Assembly: GCF_024433635.1 (NCBI RefSeq)
Contig: NZ_WNJZ01000001.1
Coordinates: 186,001 to 250,000 of the forward strand
DNA: 64,000 nucleotides
Reading direction: 5' to 3'
Origin: Ruminococcus sp. zg-924
Lineage (GTDB): Bacteria; Bacillota; Clostridia; Oscillospirales; Acutalibacteraceae
Positions 35,631 to 44,776 of the stretch are shown in pieces. The notes beneath the pieces were generated by a model. It was given only the letters and a program-made list of their open reading frames with translations. It had not been told where the DNA came from and did not search any database. Numbering within the stretch: the first letter of the stretch is position 1; each line of letters opens with the position of its first letter. The translations under genes were made by a program, and so were the position numbers.

Positions 35631-36467
35631 ATGAAGAAGAAAATCATTTCCGGCTTACTCGCATTATCAATGCTTTGCACAGCGGCAGTTTCGCTTACAG
35701 CTTGTAACTCAAGTTCAGACTCATCAAGCTCTCAGCCTTCTGCAAGCAGCACTGAAGCAAAAGTTAAGAGCATCGACGATCTCGCAGGCGCAAAGATTGG
35801 CGTTCAGCTTGGCACAACAGGCGATATTTACGCAAGTGACTACGAAAAAGAGGGTTCAACCATTGAGCGTTATAACAAGGGCGCAGACGCAGTTTTGGCA
35901 CTTACACAGGGCAAGATTGACTGCGTAATCATTGACAACGAGCCTGCTAAGGCTTTTGTAGCTGCTAACCAAGGTCTTAAGATTCTTGACGAGCCGTTTG
36001 CAGAGGAAGAATATGCAATCTGCGTTGCAAAGAACAATACAGAGCTTAGAGATAACATCAACAAGGCTCTCAAGGAGCTAAGAGAAGACGGCACAATCGA
36101 CAAGATTATCAACAACTACATCGGCGATGACACAAAGGGAAAGACACCTTATGAAACTCCGGAAGGAACAGACACTTCTAAGGGTGAGCTTCACATGGCA
36201 ACTAATGCAACCTTTGAGCCGTATGAGTATCAAGAGGGCGGTAAGGTTGTAGGTATTGACGCTATGATTGCACAGGCAATCTGCGACAAGCTCGGATATA
36301 AGCTTGTTATCGACGATATGGACTTCGACGCTATCATTACTGCTGTTCAGTCAGGTAAGGCAGATTTCGGTATGGCAGGTATGACTGTTAATGAGGAAAG
36401 AAAGCAGTCCATAAACTTTACCGATACATACACAAAGGCAAAGCAGGTTATTATTGTTAACGGGTAA
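35631..36467 (+). CDS. Amino-acid ABC transporter substrate-binding lipoprotein, circularly permuted
   Basis: This 278-residue protein has a lipoprotein signal with lipobox LTAC (Cys25) and a Ser-rich linker. The body then runs in the wrong order for family 3 binding proteins. Residues 48-165 begin IDDLAGAKIGVQLGTTGD and end INNYIGDD, which is normally the second half. Residues 185-278 begin GELHMATNATFEPYEY and end AKQVIIVNG, which is normally the first half. The joining segment TKGKTPYETPEGTDTSKG replaces the natural termini. The gene heads an operon with a permease and an ATPase, so the protein is likely functional and binds a polar amino acid. Confidence 0.88.
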   Translation: MKKKIISGLLALSMLCTAAVSLTACNSSSDSSSSQPSASSTEAKVKSIDDLAGAKIGVQLGTTGDIYASDYEKEGSTIERYNKGADAVLALTQGKIDCVIIDNEPAKAFVAANQGLKILDEPFAEEEYAICVAKNNTELRDNINKALKELREDGTIDKIINNYIGDDTKGKTPYETPEGTDTSKGELHMATNATFEPYEYQEGGKVVGIDAMIAQAICDKLGYKLVIDDMDFDAIITAVQSGKADFGMAGMTVNEERKQSINFTDTYTKAKQVIIVNG

Positions 36468-36486
36468 TTTGATTTAGAGTTCGCTG

Positions 36487-36540
36487 GCAACACAGCTGCG
36501 CTTTCGGCTTTTGCTTAAAGCACGGCTGTGTTGCAGTTTT
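36487..36540 (+). terminator. Intercistronic hairpin after the binding-protein gene
   Basis: GCAACACAGCTG pairs with CGGCTGTGTTGC (one G-T), followed by AGTTTTG. The T-run is weak, so it is likely a partial terminator or mRNA-stabilising stem that keeps binding-protein mRNA above permease mRNA, a common arrangement in such operons. Confidence 0.6.
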
Positions 36541-36595
36541 GAACGGATTAAATAATTGTTGAACGGCAAAGCCTTTCAAATAAGGAGGAAAGTAA

Positions 36596-37327
36596 ATGGA
36601 ACAATTCTTTTCCGAGATAGCGGCAAGCTTTGAAAGAACCTTTATCACAGACGACCGTTGGCTTCAGCTTTTGGCGGGCCTCGGTGTTACTGTTGAGATA
36701 ACCCTGCTTGCGGCTGTTATCGGTGTTGTACTCGGCTTTCTAATAGCTATTGTGCGCTCAACGCACGATATGCAGCTTATGGGCAGAAAATGCTCCAAGC
36801 CGAGCGACTATCTTCTTAAGGTTCTCAATGTAATTTGCAATATTTACATAACGGTTATCAGAGGAACGCCGGTTGTTATTCAGCTTATGATAATTTACTA
36901 CGTTGTGTTTGCTTCTCTGCGTGAGGGCATTATTGCGGCGATTATCGCTTTCGGACTTAACTCGGCGGCTTATGTTGCAGAAATTGTTCGTTCGGGTATT
37001 ATGTCGATTGACAAAGGTCAGTTTGAGGCGAGTCGTTCACTCGGCTTTGACTACAAGAGCACTATGATTCACGTTGTTATTCCACAGGCGTTTAAGAATA
37101 TTCTGCCTGCTCTTGGCAACGAGTTTATCGTACTTGTTAAGGAAACCTCTGTTGCCGGCTACGTAGCGCTTAAGGATTTGACATATGTCGGAAATCTTAT
37201 CCGTTCCCGTACATATGAAGCTTTCTTCCCTCTCATTACAATTGCAATAATATACCTCATAATTGTTCTTATCCTTACATTCTTCCTCAAAAAGCTTGAA
37301 AGGAGGCTGCGCAACAGTGACCACTGA
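36596..37327 (+). CDS. Amino-acid ABC transporter permease (GlnP/HisM family)
   Basis: This 243-residue protein has about five membrane segments and the EAA-loop motif [37 protein letters not shown] is the usual first signature. It forms the membrane channel of the polar amino-acid importer with the permuted binding protein and the ATPase that follows. Its stop overlaps the next start by 11 bases. Ribosome site AAGGAGG. Confidence 0.94.
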   Translation: MEQFFSEIAASFERTFITDDRWLQLLAGLGVTVEITLLAAVIGVVLGFLIAIVRSTHDMQLMGRKCSKPSDYLLKVLNVICNIYITVIRGTPVVIQLMIIYYVVFASLREGIIAAIIAFGLNSAAYVAEIVRSGIMSIDKGQFEASRSLGFDYKSTMIHVVIPQAFKNILPALGNEFIVLVKETSVAGYVALKDLTYVGNLIRSRTYEAFFPLITIAIIYLIIVLILTFFLKKLERRLRNSDH

Positions 37328-38057
37328 TAATGTACTTATTAAAGTAAATGGTTTGAAGAAGTCGTTCGGCGAGGTTGAGGTGCTCAAGGGTATCAATGCC
37401 GAAATCCGCAAGGGCGATGTTATGGTTGTTATCGGAGCTTCCGGCTCCGGCAAATCAACCTTCCTGCGCTGTCTTAACAAGCTTGAAGAGCCAACAGGCG
37501 GAGAGATACTCTTTGAGGGAACAGACATAACCGACCCGAAGGTGAACATCAACCTGCATAGACAGAAAATGGGTATGGTGTTCCAACAGTTCAATTTGTT
37601 TCCGCATATGACGGTGCTTAAAAATATGACCCTCGGCCCAATAAAGCTTTTAAAGCTTGAAAAAGCAGAGGCTGAAAAAAGAGCGATGGAGCTGCTTGAA
37701 AGGGTTGGACTTGCAGACAGAGCAAACGCATATCCTAATCAGCTTTCCGGCGGACAGAAGCAGAGAATAGCCATTGTTCGTGCGTTATGTATGAACCCTG
37801 ACGTAATGCTGTTTGACGAGCCGACAAGTGCGCTTGACCCTGAGATGGTTGGCGAGGTGCTTGATGTTATGAAGCAGCTTGCAAAGGACGGAATGACAAT
37901 GGTTGTTGTAACCCACGAAATGGGCTTTGCAAGAGAGGTTGGAACAGAGATAGTGTTTGTTGATGACGGCGTTATCTTAGAGCAGGGATCACCTGAGGAA
38001 TTCTTCAAAAATCCGAAAAACCAGAGGCTCAAGGACTTTCTGTCTAAGGTGCTGTAA
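37317..38057 (+). CDS. Amino-acid ABC transporter ATP-binding protein (GlnQ-like)
   Basis: This 246-residue protein has Walker [10 protein letters not shown], the Q-loop region [15 protein letters not shown], signature LSGGQKQR, and Walker [15 protein letters not shown], with the H-loop VTHEMGF. It is typical of polar amino-acid importers. The start is a GTG at 37317, inside the end of the permease gene and behind AGGAGG at a somewhat long distance. A terminator follows. Confidence 0.94.
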   Translation: MTTDNVLIKVNGLKKSFGEVEVLKGINAEIRKGDVMVVIGASGSGKSTFLRCLNKLEEPTGGEILFEGTDITDPKVNINLHRQKMGMVFQQFNLFPHMTVLKNMTLGPIKLLKLEKAEAEKRAMELLERVGLADRANAYPNQLSGGQKQRIAIVRALCMNPDVMLFDEPTSALDPEMVGEVLDVMKQLAKDGMTMVVVTHEMGFAREVGTEIVFVDDGVILEQGSPEEFFKNPKNQRLKDFLSKVL

Positions 38058-38069
38058 GCTTAGTTTGAA

Positions 38070-38120
38070 TATTAAAATATAAACGGCGAATCATTTTGAT
38101 TCGCCGTTTATATTTTAATA
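38070..38120. terminator. 24-bp perfect inverted repeat terminating the amino-acid ABC operon
   Basis: The left arm (38070-38093) and the right arm (38097-38120) are perfectly complementary over 24 bp with a TTT loop; the core is AAACGGCGAATCA and its complement. AT-rich ends give U-runs in both directions. Confidence 0.85.
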
Positions 38121-38190
38121 AATAGCTTACTTAATAGCCTTAAATGAAAGTATTTGTATTACTAATAACATAAAAAATTGCAGGTAGTAC

Positions 38191-38218
38191 TTGACAAAAA
38201 CAAAAAAAGTGATATCAT
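38191..38218 (+). promoter_or_regulatory. Promoter of the AT-rich ABC operon
   Basis: TTGACA (38191-38196), 16 bases, TATCAT (38213-38218). The start codon is about 160 bases further on, behind a hairpin terminator, so the leader is long. Confidence 0.7.
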
Positions 38219-38283
38219 CAATATATATTATAAAATGACAAATAAATACAAGATTAGTTAAAAGTGCCATTATATAATTGTTA

Positions 38284-38315
38284 ACATTGAGAATATTATT
38301 CTCGATGTGTTTTTT
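38284..38315 (+). terminator. Promoter-proximal terminator (possible attenuator) of the AT-rich ABC operon
   Basis: ACAT-T-GAGAAT pairs with ATTCTC-G-ATGT, giving a 10-bp stem with one T/G position and an ATT loop, followed by GTTTTTT. It lies between the promoter and the first gene, where it would stop most transcripts unless read through. Confidence 0.65.
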
Positions 38316-38386
38316 GCAAAACTATAAATGTATCGGGACTTCAAAAAATCATTTACGGTATAACTTAAAGAAAAGGCGACATATTT

Positions 38387-39493
38387 ATGAAAATAAGCAA
38401 AATCATATTTTCTCGTTTGTGTTTCTATTTTTATTCTAATAAGCTCGTTTTTGTACTTTTTTCACTTGGATGTTTTATGTGTGCTATAAGCTTTACGTAT
38501 TTTTATGGAAATACTATGCCATCAAAGCTTTTGCCGTCAAAAGAGAATAATATTAATTATTTCGAGTTTAGCATAAATAACAGCGAGGATTTTTCCAAGT
38601 TGTTTTCAAACGATGTTTTAGTATCGGATGAGGTTGCAGATATTAGGTTTTATCACACTTTTGAAAATAATGAGTTGCCGAAAAATCTACAAGATGAAAG
38701 CTCGTCTTATTTTAAGCTAAGTGCAGGCTTGATTTCAGAAGACCATATATTTCAGGAAAAGGGCAGGATAGAGTTTACTGAAGAGGAAAACCAAAACGGC
38801 GAAAATGTGGTTATTCTCCCCCAAGATTATAATATGATGGCAATACAGTTAGGGGATGAAATAACGCTGTGCGGTTGCAAATTTGAGGTTATCGGTTTTC
38901 ACGCCGGTTGGGATCAACTAATTATTCCCCAAAAAACAATGCAAAATTTGAACATAGGTATAGATTCTTTTGCGTTGTATATGAAAAACGGAGTAAGCAG
39001 AGAAGAGAGCGAAAAGTTTATTTCGGAGGTTAATTCGTGTGTTTCCGTAGCGCAGGTTATCAGTTCTCCTCTTGAAATGTACAATGCGGCACAAAGGCAG
39101 GATTCCGGAATAATGGTTTTACTGTCTGTTGTCTATATTATTTCTATTACATCATTTATGTTCCTTATGAAGTTTATGGTGGACAAAAGTAGAAGAGAAA
39201 ATATAATTTATTCTATCGTAGGTGCGACAAAAAAGAAGGTTGTTTCTATTTTGCTTGCCGAGAGTGTAACGATTACCGCAATTATTTCGTTTCTTGCTGT
39301 TTTTGTTCATATACTATTCTACGAGTCGTTCTTTTCACAAATAAATACTGAGCAAGGAATAATTTATAACGCCAATGATTATTTCCTAATTACAGCATTT
39401 ATGATTATGCTTTCTCTGTTGACCTCAATTCCGTTTGTGTTTAGTTATATGAAGTGTTCGATTGTTGAGAATAAGAATAAATATAACTTATGA
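38387..39493 (+). CDS. FtsX-type ABC permease, first subunit
   Basis: This 368-residue protein has an N-terminal membrane segment (about residues 20-42), a large external domain, and three C-terminal membrane segments. The cytoplasmic DKSRRENIIYSIVGATKKKV corresponds to the FtsX signature REIGILRAIGA. Codons favour A and T ending far more than in the neighbouring housekeeping genes. It overlaps the next gene by 4 bases. With the two genes below it forms an exporter or antimicrobial-peptide-resistance type transporter; the substrate is unknown. Confidence 0.78.
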   Translation: MKISKIIFSRLCFYFYSNKLVFVLFSLGCFMCAISFTYFYGNTMPSKLLPSKENNINYFEFSINNSEDFSKLFSNDVLVSDEVADIRFYHTFENNELPKNLQDESSSYFKLSAGLISEDHIFQEKGRIEFTEEENQNGENVVILPQDYNMMAIQLGDEITLCGCKFEVIGFHAGWDQLIIPQKTMQNLNIGIDSFALYMKNGVSREESEKFISEVNSCVSVAQVISSPLEMYNAAQRQDSGIMVLLSVVYIISITSFMFLMKFMVDKSRRENIIYSIVGATKKKVVSILLAESVTITAIISFLAVFVHILFYESFFSQINTEQGIIYNANDYFLITAFMIMLSLLTSIPFVFSYMKCSIVENKNKYNL

Positions 39494-40749
39494 TTTTGGA
39501 GAAAAATATGAAAAGTATAAAGTTAATACTTAGTTTCCTTTTTAAAAGTAAGACTGCGGCAATAATACTTGTATTTTCATATATGTTGGTTTTGTTTGTT
39601 GCTAATACAGCTTTTGCATCGTATAGATATATTTCCTATACGAGGGATATCTTTGTGAATTATAACAGTCCAAATATGTTGTATTGTGCGTTTGATTATG
39701 ATCCGTCAGAAATAATGAAAGAGAGCGGGACCGACCCAATCAACGATAATCTAAATAGAATTGAGAATGACGCTAAAAAATATAATGCATATGAACCTTT
39801 TTTAAAGGATCAACATTTTATGTGCAATTACAGCGGACATCAGATTGTAGGCAAAATATATGATAAAGCAATGGTAGAGAAATATCCGATGCCACTTACA
39901 AACGGAACCTGGGAAGATTTATCAGATAAAAGTACTGATGGTGTTTTTACCGCTGTTGCATCAGGGGCTCAGTTTGATGGCGAAAAAATAGGCAATATTG
40001 TTTATATCAGCGTTAATAGTGAAAGCTCTCAGCCAAGCTATATAAAGGTTAAAATAGTCGGCAAGCTTGCTCCACCCAATGCGGTTCCAACCTTTAACCA
40101 GTCAGGTAGTATAGTAACTGCCGATTCTATGTTTGGCAATTTAAATGGACTTGTTTTTTTAAAATCAGAAGAACTGTATAATAAAATAAATTCTATTTCT
40201 AAATATGCAATTGTAACTTCGGGAAATTTTATAACCGGTGTTTCGTCGGAAACTAATGAAATTGAGCAGGAGAAATACATAGATTTTTTGAAAAATCAGT
40301 TTTTAGTTAAATCCTATGATGAGATAAAGCTTGAATCTGACGAAAAAGTTGGCAGAGAATTACGTCATAAAATGCCTGTTCCTTCTTTTCTGCTGCTTAT
40401 TGTCAGCTTTTCTCTTTTGAGTATTTCTGTATTGTTTGTCAACAAAAACATAAATGACCATGCCATTTACTTTTTGTGTGGTTGCAGTAGAAAGCGAAGC
40501 TCTGCAATTGTTGCCTGCGGCATTGTGCTTTTAGGTGCGATTGGCGGAATTATAAATATTATTTATATATTGTGTTATAATACTCTGTCTGCACTTAGTG
40601 TTTTAAATATAGGAGATGTTTTGTTTGACGGAATATCAATACTATTTACTGCATTGTATTTGTTCGTAACGGTTGGCATTTCGGTTGCTTTGGCACTAAT
40701 TATTTTCAGGAAAAGCACACCAATAGAAATATATCGGAGAGTTGAATAA
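39490..40749 (+). CDS. FtsX-type ABC permease, second subunit
   Basis: This 419-residue protein has the same layout as its upstream partner: one N-terminal membrane segment (residues 20-38), a large external domain, and three C-terminal segments. The cytoplasmic part INDHAIYFLCGCSRKRSSAI replaces the usual signature. The two permeases are not close copies, so they probably form a heterodimer. Its stop and the next start share one base (TAATG). Codon use is AT-rich like the other two genes. Confidence 0.75.
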   Translation: MILEKNMKSIKLILSFLFKSKTAAIILVFSYMLVLFVANTAFASYRYISYTRDIFVNYNSPNMLYCAFDYDPSEIMKESGTDPINDNLNRIENDAKKYNAYEPFLKDQHFMCNYSGHQIVGKIYDKAMVEKYPMPLTNGTWEDLSDKSTDGVFTAVASGAQFDGEKIGNIVYISVNSESSQPSYIKVKIVGKLAPPNAVPTFNQSGSIVTADSMFGNLNGLVFLKSEELYNKINSISKYAIVTSGNFITGVSSETNEIEQEKYIDFLKNQFLVKSYDEIKLESDEKVGRELRHKMPVPSFLLLIVSFSLLSISVLFVNKNINDHAIYFLCGCSRKRSSAIVACGIVLLGAIGGIINIIYILCYNTLSALSVLNIGDVLFDGISILFTALYLFVTVGISVALALIIFRKSTPIEIYRRVE

Positions 40750-41426
40750 TGATTAAAGTTGAAAATCTAATTAAAACATATAAACTTGGCAAGAATCTGT
40801 TCTATGCGCTTGATGATGTTTCGTTCACTATAAACGACGGTGAGTTTGTTGCAATCTGCGGAACATCAGGTGCAGGAAAATCTACATTATTGCATATTCT
40901 TGGCTGTCTTGACAAGGCTGACAGTGGGAAATATTATATTGATGGTGTCGATGTTTTTTCGCTGAATGATTCTAAAACATCTAAACTGCGAAATCAAAAG
41001 ATTGGTTTTGTGTTGCAGGACTTTTCGTTAATTAATCAGAAAAAAGTAGATTTTAATGTAATGTTGCCAATGTATTTTAATAAAACTTCCGGCAGTCAGA
41101 TGAAAATAAAGGCAGATAAAGCGTTAAAAGCAGTTGGACTGGATGAACAGCAAAATAAAAATGTAAACCAGTTATCAGGAGGACAACGGCAAAGAGTAGC
41201 CATAGCAAGGGCAATTGTAAATAGTCCGTCAGTTATTTTTGCAGATGAACCTACCGGTTCTCTTGACTCTAAAACATCTCAGTCAATAATGGAATTGTTC
41301 AAAGAGTTAAATGATAAAGGTATAACAGTAATTATTGTTACTCACGATAAAGAAATTGCAGCTCATTGCAACCGACTGATAGAGATGAAAGATGGAAAAA
41401 TTGTTTTTGACAGTAAAAATAGCTAA
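40749..41426 (+). CDS. ABC transporter ATP-binding protein (LolD/MacB type)
   Basis: This 225-residue protein has Walker [10 protein letters not shown], signature LSGGQRQR, Walker [13 protein letters not shown] and the H-loop VTHDKEI. The SLD after Walker B and the short C-terminus are typical of LolD, MacB and bacteriocin-type exporters. It couples to the two upstream permeases by overlapping codons and ends the operon at a terminator. Confidence 0.9.
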   Translation: MIKVENLIKTYKLGKNLFYALDDVSFTINDGEFVAICGTSGAGKSTLLHILGCLDKADSGKYYIDGVDVFSLNDSKTSKLRNQKIGFVLQDFSLINQKKVDFNVMLPMYFNKTSGSQMKIKADKALKAVGLDEQQNKNVNQLSGGQRQRVAIARAIVNSPSVIFADEPTGSLDSKTSQSIMELFKELNDKGITVIIVTHDKEIAAHCNRLIEMKDGKIVFDSKNS

Positions 41427-41475
41427 ATTCAGTTTTATCTTTTTGTTATAATTATCCGTGCAATTAATATGAATA

Positions 41476-41520
41476 AACCGTATAGCAAGGTGATTAACCT
41501 GTGCCATACGGTTTTGGTTT
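41476..41520 (+). terminator. Terminator of the AT-rich ABC operon
   Basis: AACCGTATAGC pairs with GCCATACGGTT, with one unpaired position, followed by TTGGTTTTC. Confidence 0.75.
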
Positions 41521-41542
41521 TCTTTGAAAATTGTTAATCCGT

Positions 41543-41617
41543 AAAAACACCCCTTCGCATGAACTGCCTCCAAAAGTGTCTAAACTTTTGGGGTTACTTC
41601 ATCAATGGGGTGTTTTT
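41543..41617 (-). repeat. Long hairpin (glyA terminator) holding an insertion-sequence-end-like palindrome
   Basis: Outer arms AAAAACACCCC (41543-41553) and GGGGTGTTTTT (41607-41617) are perfectly complementary over 11 bp and form a terminator on the minus strand for glyA. Inside lie imperfect 18-base arms, TGAACTGCCTCCAAAAGT (41560-41577) and the complement of 41584-41601 (TGAAGTAACCCCAAAAGT). Their CAAAAGT...ACTTTTGG core with a TGTCTAAA centre recalls terminal repeats of some IS3-type elements. No transposase is present. Confidence 0.55.
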
Positions 41618-41641
41618 GTAATATTATATTTTATTTAAGCA

Positions 41642-42904
41642 TTATTCGTAAAGAGGATATTTTGCGCAAAGCTCGGTTACGCCGGCTCTTACTGTATCTG
41701 CGTTGCCCTCAAAGTCCTCTGTTACCATTGTTATGAACTCGGCAATCCTGTCCATATCGTCTTCTTTGAAGCCTCTTGTGGTTACTGCCGCTGTACCCAT
41801 TCTTACACCGCTTGTTACAAACGGACTTCTCGGCTCGTTTGGAACGGTGTTCTTGTTTGCGGTGATGTAAACCTCGTCAAGGCGGTGCTCAAGCTCTTTG
41901 CCTGTAAGCTCTGTGTCCTTTAAGTCGAGCAGTAAAACATGGTTGTCTGTGCCGCCGGATACAAGCTTGTGACCTCTTGAAATAAGGCCGTCAGCAAGAG
42001 CTTTGCAGTTTTTGACAATCTGCTCGCCGTAAACCTTGAACTCAGGCTTCAATGCTTCGCCGAGGCAAACAGCCTTTGCAGCGATTGTATGCATAAGAGG
42101 GCCACCCTGCGTGCCGGGGAATATAGCCTTGTCAATTGCCTTTGCAAACTCCTCCTTGCACAGGATAAGACCACCTCTGGGGCCTCTTAAGGTCTTGTGG
42201 GTTGTTGTTGTAACAAAATGAGCGTGCTCCACAGGGTTTGGATGAACTCCTGCTGCGACAAGTCCTGCAATGTGCGCCATATCAACCATAAGGTATGCGC
42301 CGCAGGCGTCTGCAATTTCACGGAATTTCTTGAAATCAATAATTCTTGGATATGCGCTTGCACCGCATACAATGAGCTTCGGCTTGCACTCCAAAGCCTG
42401 CTCCATTACCTTGTCATAGTCAATTCTGTGTGATTCAGGGTCAACCCCGTATGCAACAAAGTTGTAGTATTTTCCGCTGAGGTTTACCGGTGAGCCATGG
42501 GTGAGGTGACCGCCCTCACTTAAGTTCATACCCATAACGGTGTCGCCCGGTTCAAGCATTGCAAAGTATACAGCCATATTAGCCTGTGCGCCGGAATGAG
42601 GCTGTACATTTGCGTGCTCTGCGCCGAAAAGCTCGCAGGCTCTTTTGCGTGCAATCTCCTCGACAACGTCAACACACTGACAGCCGCCGTAGTAGCGCTT
42701 GCCCGGATAACCCTCGGCGTATTTGTTTGTCAAAACACTGCCCATAGCCGCCATAACGGCAGGTGAAACGATATTTTCTGAGGCTATAAGCTCAATATTT
42801 CTTCTCTGTCTTTTAAGCTCCTCGTTCATAGCGCTTGCAACATCGCTGTCATAATCGCCGAGGAAGCCTATTGTATCTACCATATCCTTGTACATTTCAA
42901 ACAT
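41642..42904 (-). CDS. glyA: Serine hydroxymethyltransferase
   Basis: This 420-residue protein is full length, with the PLP lysine in [17 protein letters not shown], the substrate region [15 protein letters not shown], and [15 protein letters not shown]. It swaps serine and glycine with tetrahydrofolate and feeds the one-carbon pool. It ends at the long hairpin. The gene ahead of it on the same strand encodes an unrelated zinc-ribbon protein 72 bases upstream; co-transcription is possible. No glycine riboswitch is visible. Confidence 0.97.
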   Translation of the reverse strand: MFEMYKDMVDTIGFLGDYDSDVASAMNEELKRQRRNIELIASENIVSPAVMAAMGSVLTNKYAEGYPGKRYYGGCQCVDVVEEIARKRACELFGAEHANVQPHSGAQANMAVYFAMLEPGDTVMGMNLSEGGHLTHGSPVNLSGKYYNFVAYGVDPESHRIDYDKVMEQALECKPKLIVCGASAYPRIIDFKKFREIADACGAYLMVDMAHIAGLVAAGVHPNPVEHAHFVTTTTHKTLRGPRGGLILCKEEFAKAIDKAIFPGTQGGPLMHTIAAKAVCLGEALKPEFKVYGEQIVKNCKALADGLISRGHKLVSGGTDNHVLLLDLKDTELTGKELEHRLDEVYITANKNTVPNEPRSPFVTSGVRMGTAAVTTRGFKEDDMDRIAEFITMVTEDFEGNADTVRAGVTELCAKYPLYE

Positions 42905-42976
42905 CCCTTTCGTATTTTGTGTTATCCCCTTAATTATATGGCAATCTGCACTTTATTGCAATAAAATTTGTAAATT

Positions 42977-43873
42977 TTATCTTGCGCTTAACTCCTTTTG
43001 CAGAATGAAGTCTATATTTGCCCTTTCGTATTTGTTCAAGGTGCTCTCGTTAAAGTCGTTTGGTGCTATTGTGCCGTTGTACCATGTGCATTTGTCAAAG
43101 TAATCTTGCAGTTCCTTTGAATCAAACAATCTTCCGTGACGAGCATAGATTTCATTTCTTGCAAGCACAAGCCGGTCGCCGTCAATTCCCTCAAGGTCTG
43201 AGTAGTCAAGGTAGCGTGTGTTACTGTCGGGAATTATATAGGTGCTGATTGTTTTTTCAATCTGAGTCGGGTTGCTTGCCGTTTCAGTTTCTGTCTCGGT
43301 TTCGGTTTCAGGGTCGGTTTCTGCCTGTGTTACTTCCGGACCGATTGAAACTGATAGTATAACCGCCGCACCTGCCTCGGCTGTGTTGCCGGCACGTGGA
43401 CTTTGGTTTATAACATATCCGCTTTCTACTGTGTCACTGTTCTGCTTGATTATGCTTACGTTAAAGCCGAGGCTTTCAAGCTCTTCAGTTGCCTGCTGCT
43501 GAGTTTTGCCGCAAGCGTCCGGCAGCTCAATCATAAGCTTTGTTGCGGTCGAGGGTGCTGTCGGAGCGGTTGAGGATGCGTCTGACGTCTTAGTTGCAGA
43601 GCCTCCGGTGCAGGTATTGCCGAGAACTACCGCCGCAAAAACAACCATAGCGGTTATAAGAATTGCACCGATGATTATAATGGCTGCAAGAGCTTTTTTG
43701 TGTTTCTTCGGCTTTTCATTGCCGAACTCGTCAATGTCACCGGGGGCATACGGAGCAAATTCGCTGTTGCTGAAAATCTCTGTTTTTTCCTCTTGTACTG
43801 CAAGCTTAGTGCCGCAATTAGGGCAGAACTTAGCCGTGTTTTCAACATCTCTGTTGCAGTTTGTGCATTTCAT
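42977..43873 (-). CDS. Membrane protein with zinc ribbon, PASTA and YARHG domains
   Basis: This 298-residue protein has an N-terminal zinc ribbon (CTNCNRDVENTAKFCPNCG), one membrane segment (residues 62-85), a PASTA-like repeat (residues 115-185; MIELPDACGKTQQQATEEL), a low-complexity PETETETETETA linker, and a C-terminal YARHG domain (RNEIYARHGRLFDSKELQ). PASTA domains bind cell-wall muropeptides. YARHG domains are extracellular and of unknown role. The zinc ribbon would be cytosolic, so the protein could link wall state to the inside; this is inference. Confidence 0.8.
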   Translation of the reverse strand: MKCTNCNRDVENTAKFCPNCGTKLAVQEEKTEIFSNSEFAPYAPGDIDEFGNEKPKKHKKALAAIIIIGAILITAMVVFAAVVLGNTCTGGSATKTSDASSTAPTAPSTATKLMIELPDACGKTQQQATEELESLGFNVSIIKQNSDTVESGYVINQSPRAGNTAEAGAAVILSVSIGPEVTQAETDPETETETETETASNPTQIEKTISTYIIPDSNTRYLDYSDLEGIDGDRLVLARNEIYARHGRLFDSKELQDYFDKCTWYNGTIAPNDFNESTLNKYERANIDFILQKELSAR

Positions 43874-44077
43874 TTTTTCACAGCCTTTCGATTGTTATTG
43901 ACAAGATTATACAACTTTTTACACTTAATTACAACTATATTTCGCAGAAAGAAAAATGTGTTATAAAATCCGAAAAAAAGCAACCCCAAAAGAGGTTTCT
44001 ACAGTTATTTCCTTGGGTGAAATTCAGTATAATTCATACAAGGCAAATTCAGTTTAATAAAAGAAACAGCCGGTTGC

Positions 44078-44106
44078 TTGCTTAAGTCACTGTGCGGGTT
44101 TATAAT
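44078..44106 (+). promoter_or_regulatory. Promoter of the XRE/zinc-ribbon regulator
   Basis: TTGCTT (44078-44083), 17 bases, TATAAT (44101-44106), 29 bases before the start codon. The rest of the gap upstream to 43874 is AT-rich with no gene seen. Confidence 0.65.
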
Positions 44107-44135
44107 TGACATATCATAGTTCAGGAGGAAACATT

Positions 44136-44579
44136 ATGGAGATGCAAGAAATACTTAAAAAATTGCGTAAGGACCATAACCTTACGCAGGAACAAATGGC
44201 AGAGCGAGTAATGGTTACAAGACAGGCTGTCAGCCGTTGGGAAACAGGAGAAACACAACCGAATACAGACACATTAAAATTGTTGTCAAAGGAATTTAAT
44301 ATATCAATAAATACCCTTCTTGGTTCTCCCAGACAGCTTGTTTGCCAGTGCTGCGGAATGCCGCTAAATGATGATGGCTTAATTAGCCGTGAAGATGACG
44401 GAAGCTATAATGAGGATTACTGTAAATGGTGTTATGCGGATGGGAATTTTGTTTATAAATCAAAGGAGTCTTTAATTGACTATCTTGTAAGTCATATGCC
44501 CAATCCGGAAAATATCGACGATAATGAACGCCGCCGTCAATTCGATTCATTTCTTTCAACGCTTAAGCATTGGAAATAA
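44136..44579 (+). CDS. XRE-family HTH protein with a zinc-ribbon tail
   Basis: This 147-residue protein has an N-terminal helix-turn-helix of the XRE family (residues 3-60; RKDHNLTQEQMAERVMVTR, then VSRWETGETQPN). A C-terminal zinc ribbon follows (CQCCGMPLNDDG, then CKWCYADG), a known domain pairing of small clostridial regulators. It likely binds DNA and senses a ligand or metal through the ribbon. The ATG at 44136 is behind TCAGGAGG; a longer in-frame start 30 bases upstream lies on the promoter. Confidence 0.88.
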   Translation: MEMQEILKKLRKDHNLTQEQMAERVMVTRQAVSRWETGETQPNTDTLKLLSKEFNISINTLLGSPRQLVCQCCGMPLNDDGLISREDDGSYNEDYCKWCYADGNFVYKSKESLIDYLVSHMPNPENIDDNERRRQFDSFLSTLKHWK

Positions 44580-44611
44580 TATTATGTGATAAAATTCAAG
44601 TTTGCAGAGAA

Positions 44612-44656
44612 AACCCACTATGTCACCTTTCAGTTTTGAAAGTGCCGTAGTGGGTT
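44612..44656 (+). terminator. Terminator of the XRE/zinc-ribbon gene
   Basis: AACCCACTA pairs with TAGTGGGTT, and an inner CACCTTTCA/TTGAAAGTG stem stacks on it; a weak T-rich tract follows. Confidence 0.7.
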
Positions 44657-44776
44657 ATATACTTTTATGATGTTCTGTTTGAATGGTGGACTTTGCACAC
44701 ACCCGAATTTAATTTTATTTCTTAAGCTGCCGACATTACCCTTAATGGGATGCATTTGCACATTATCAAATTAATT

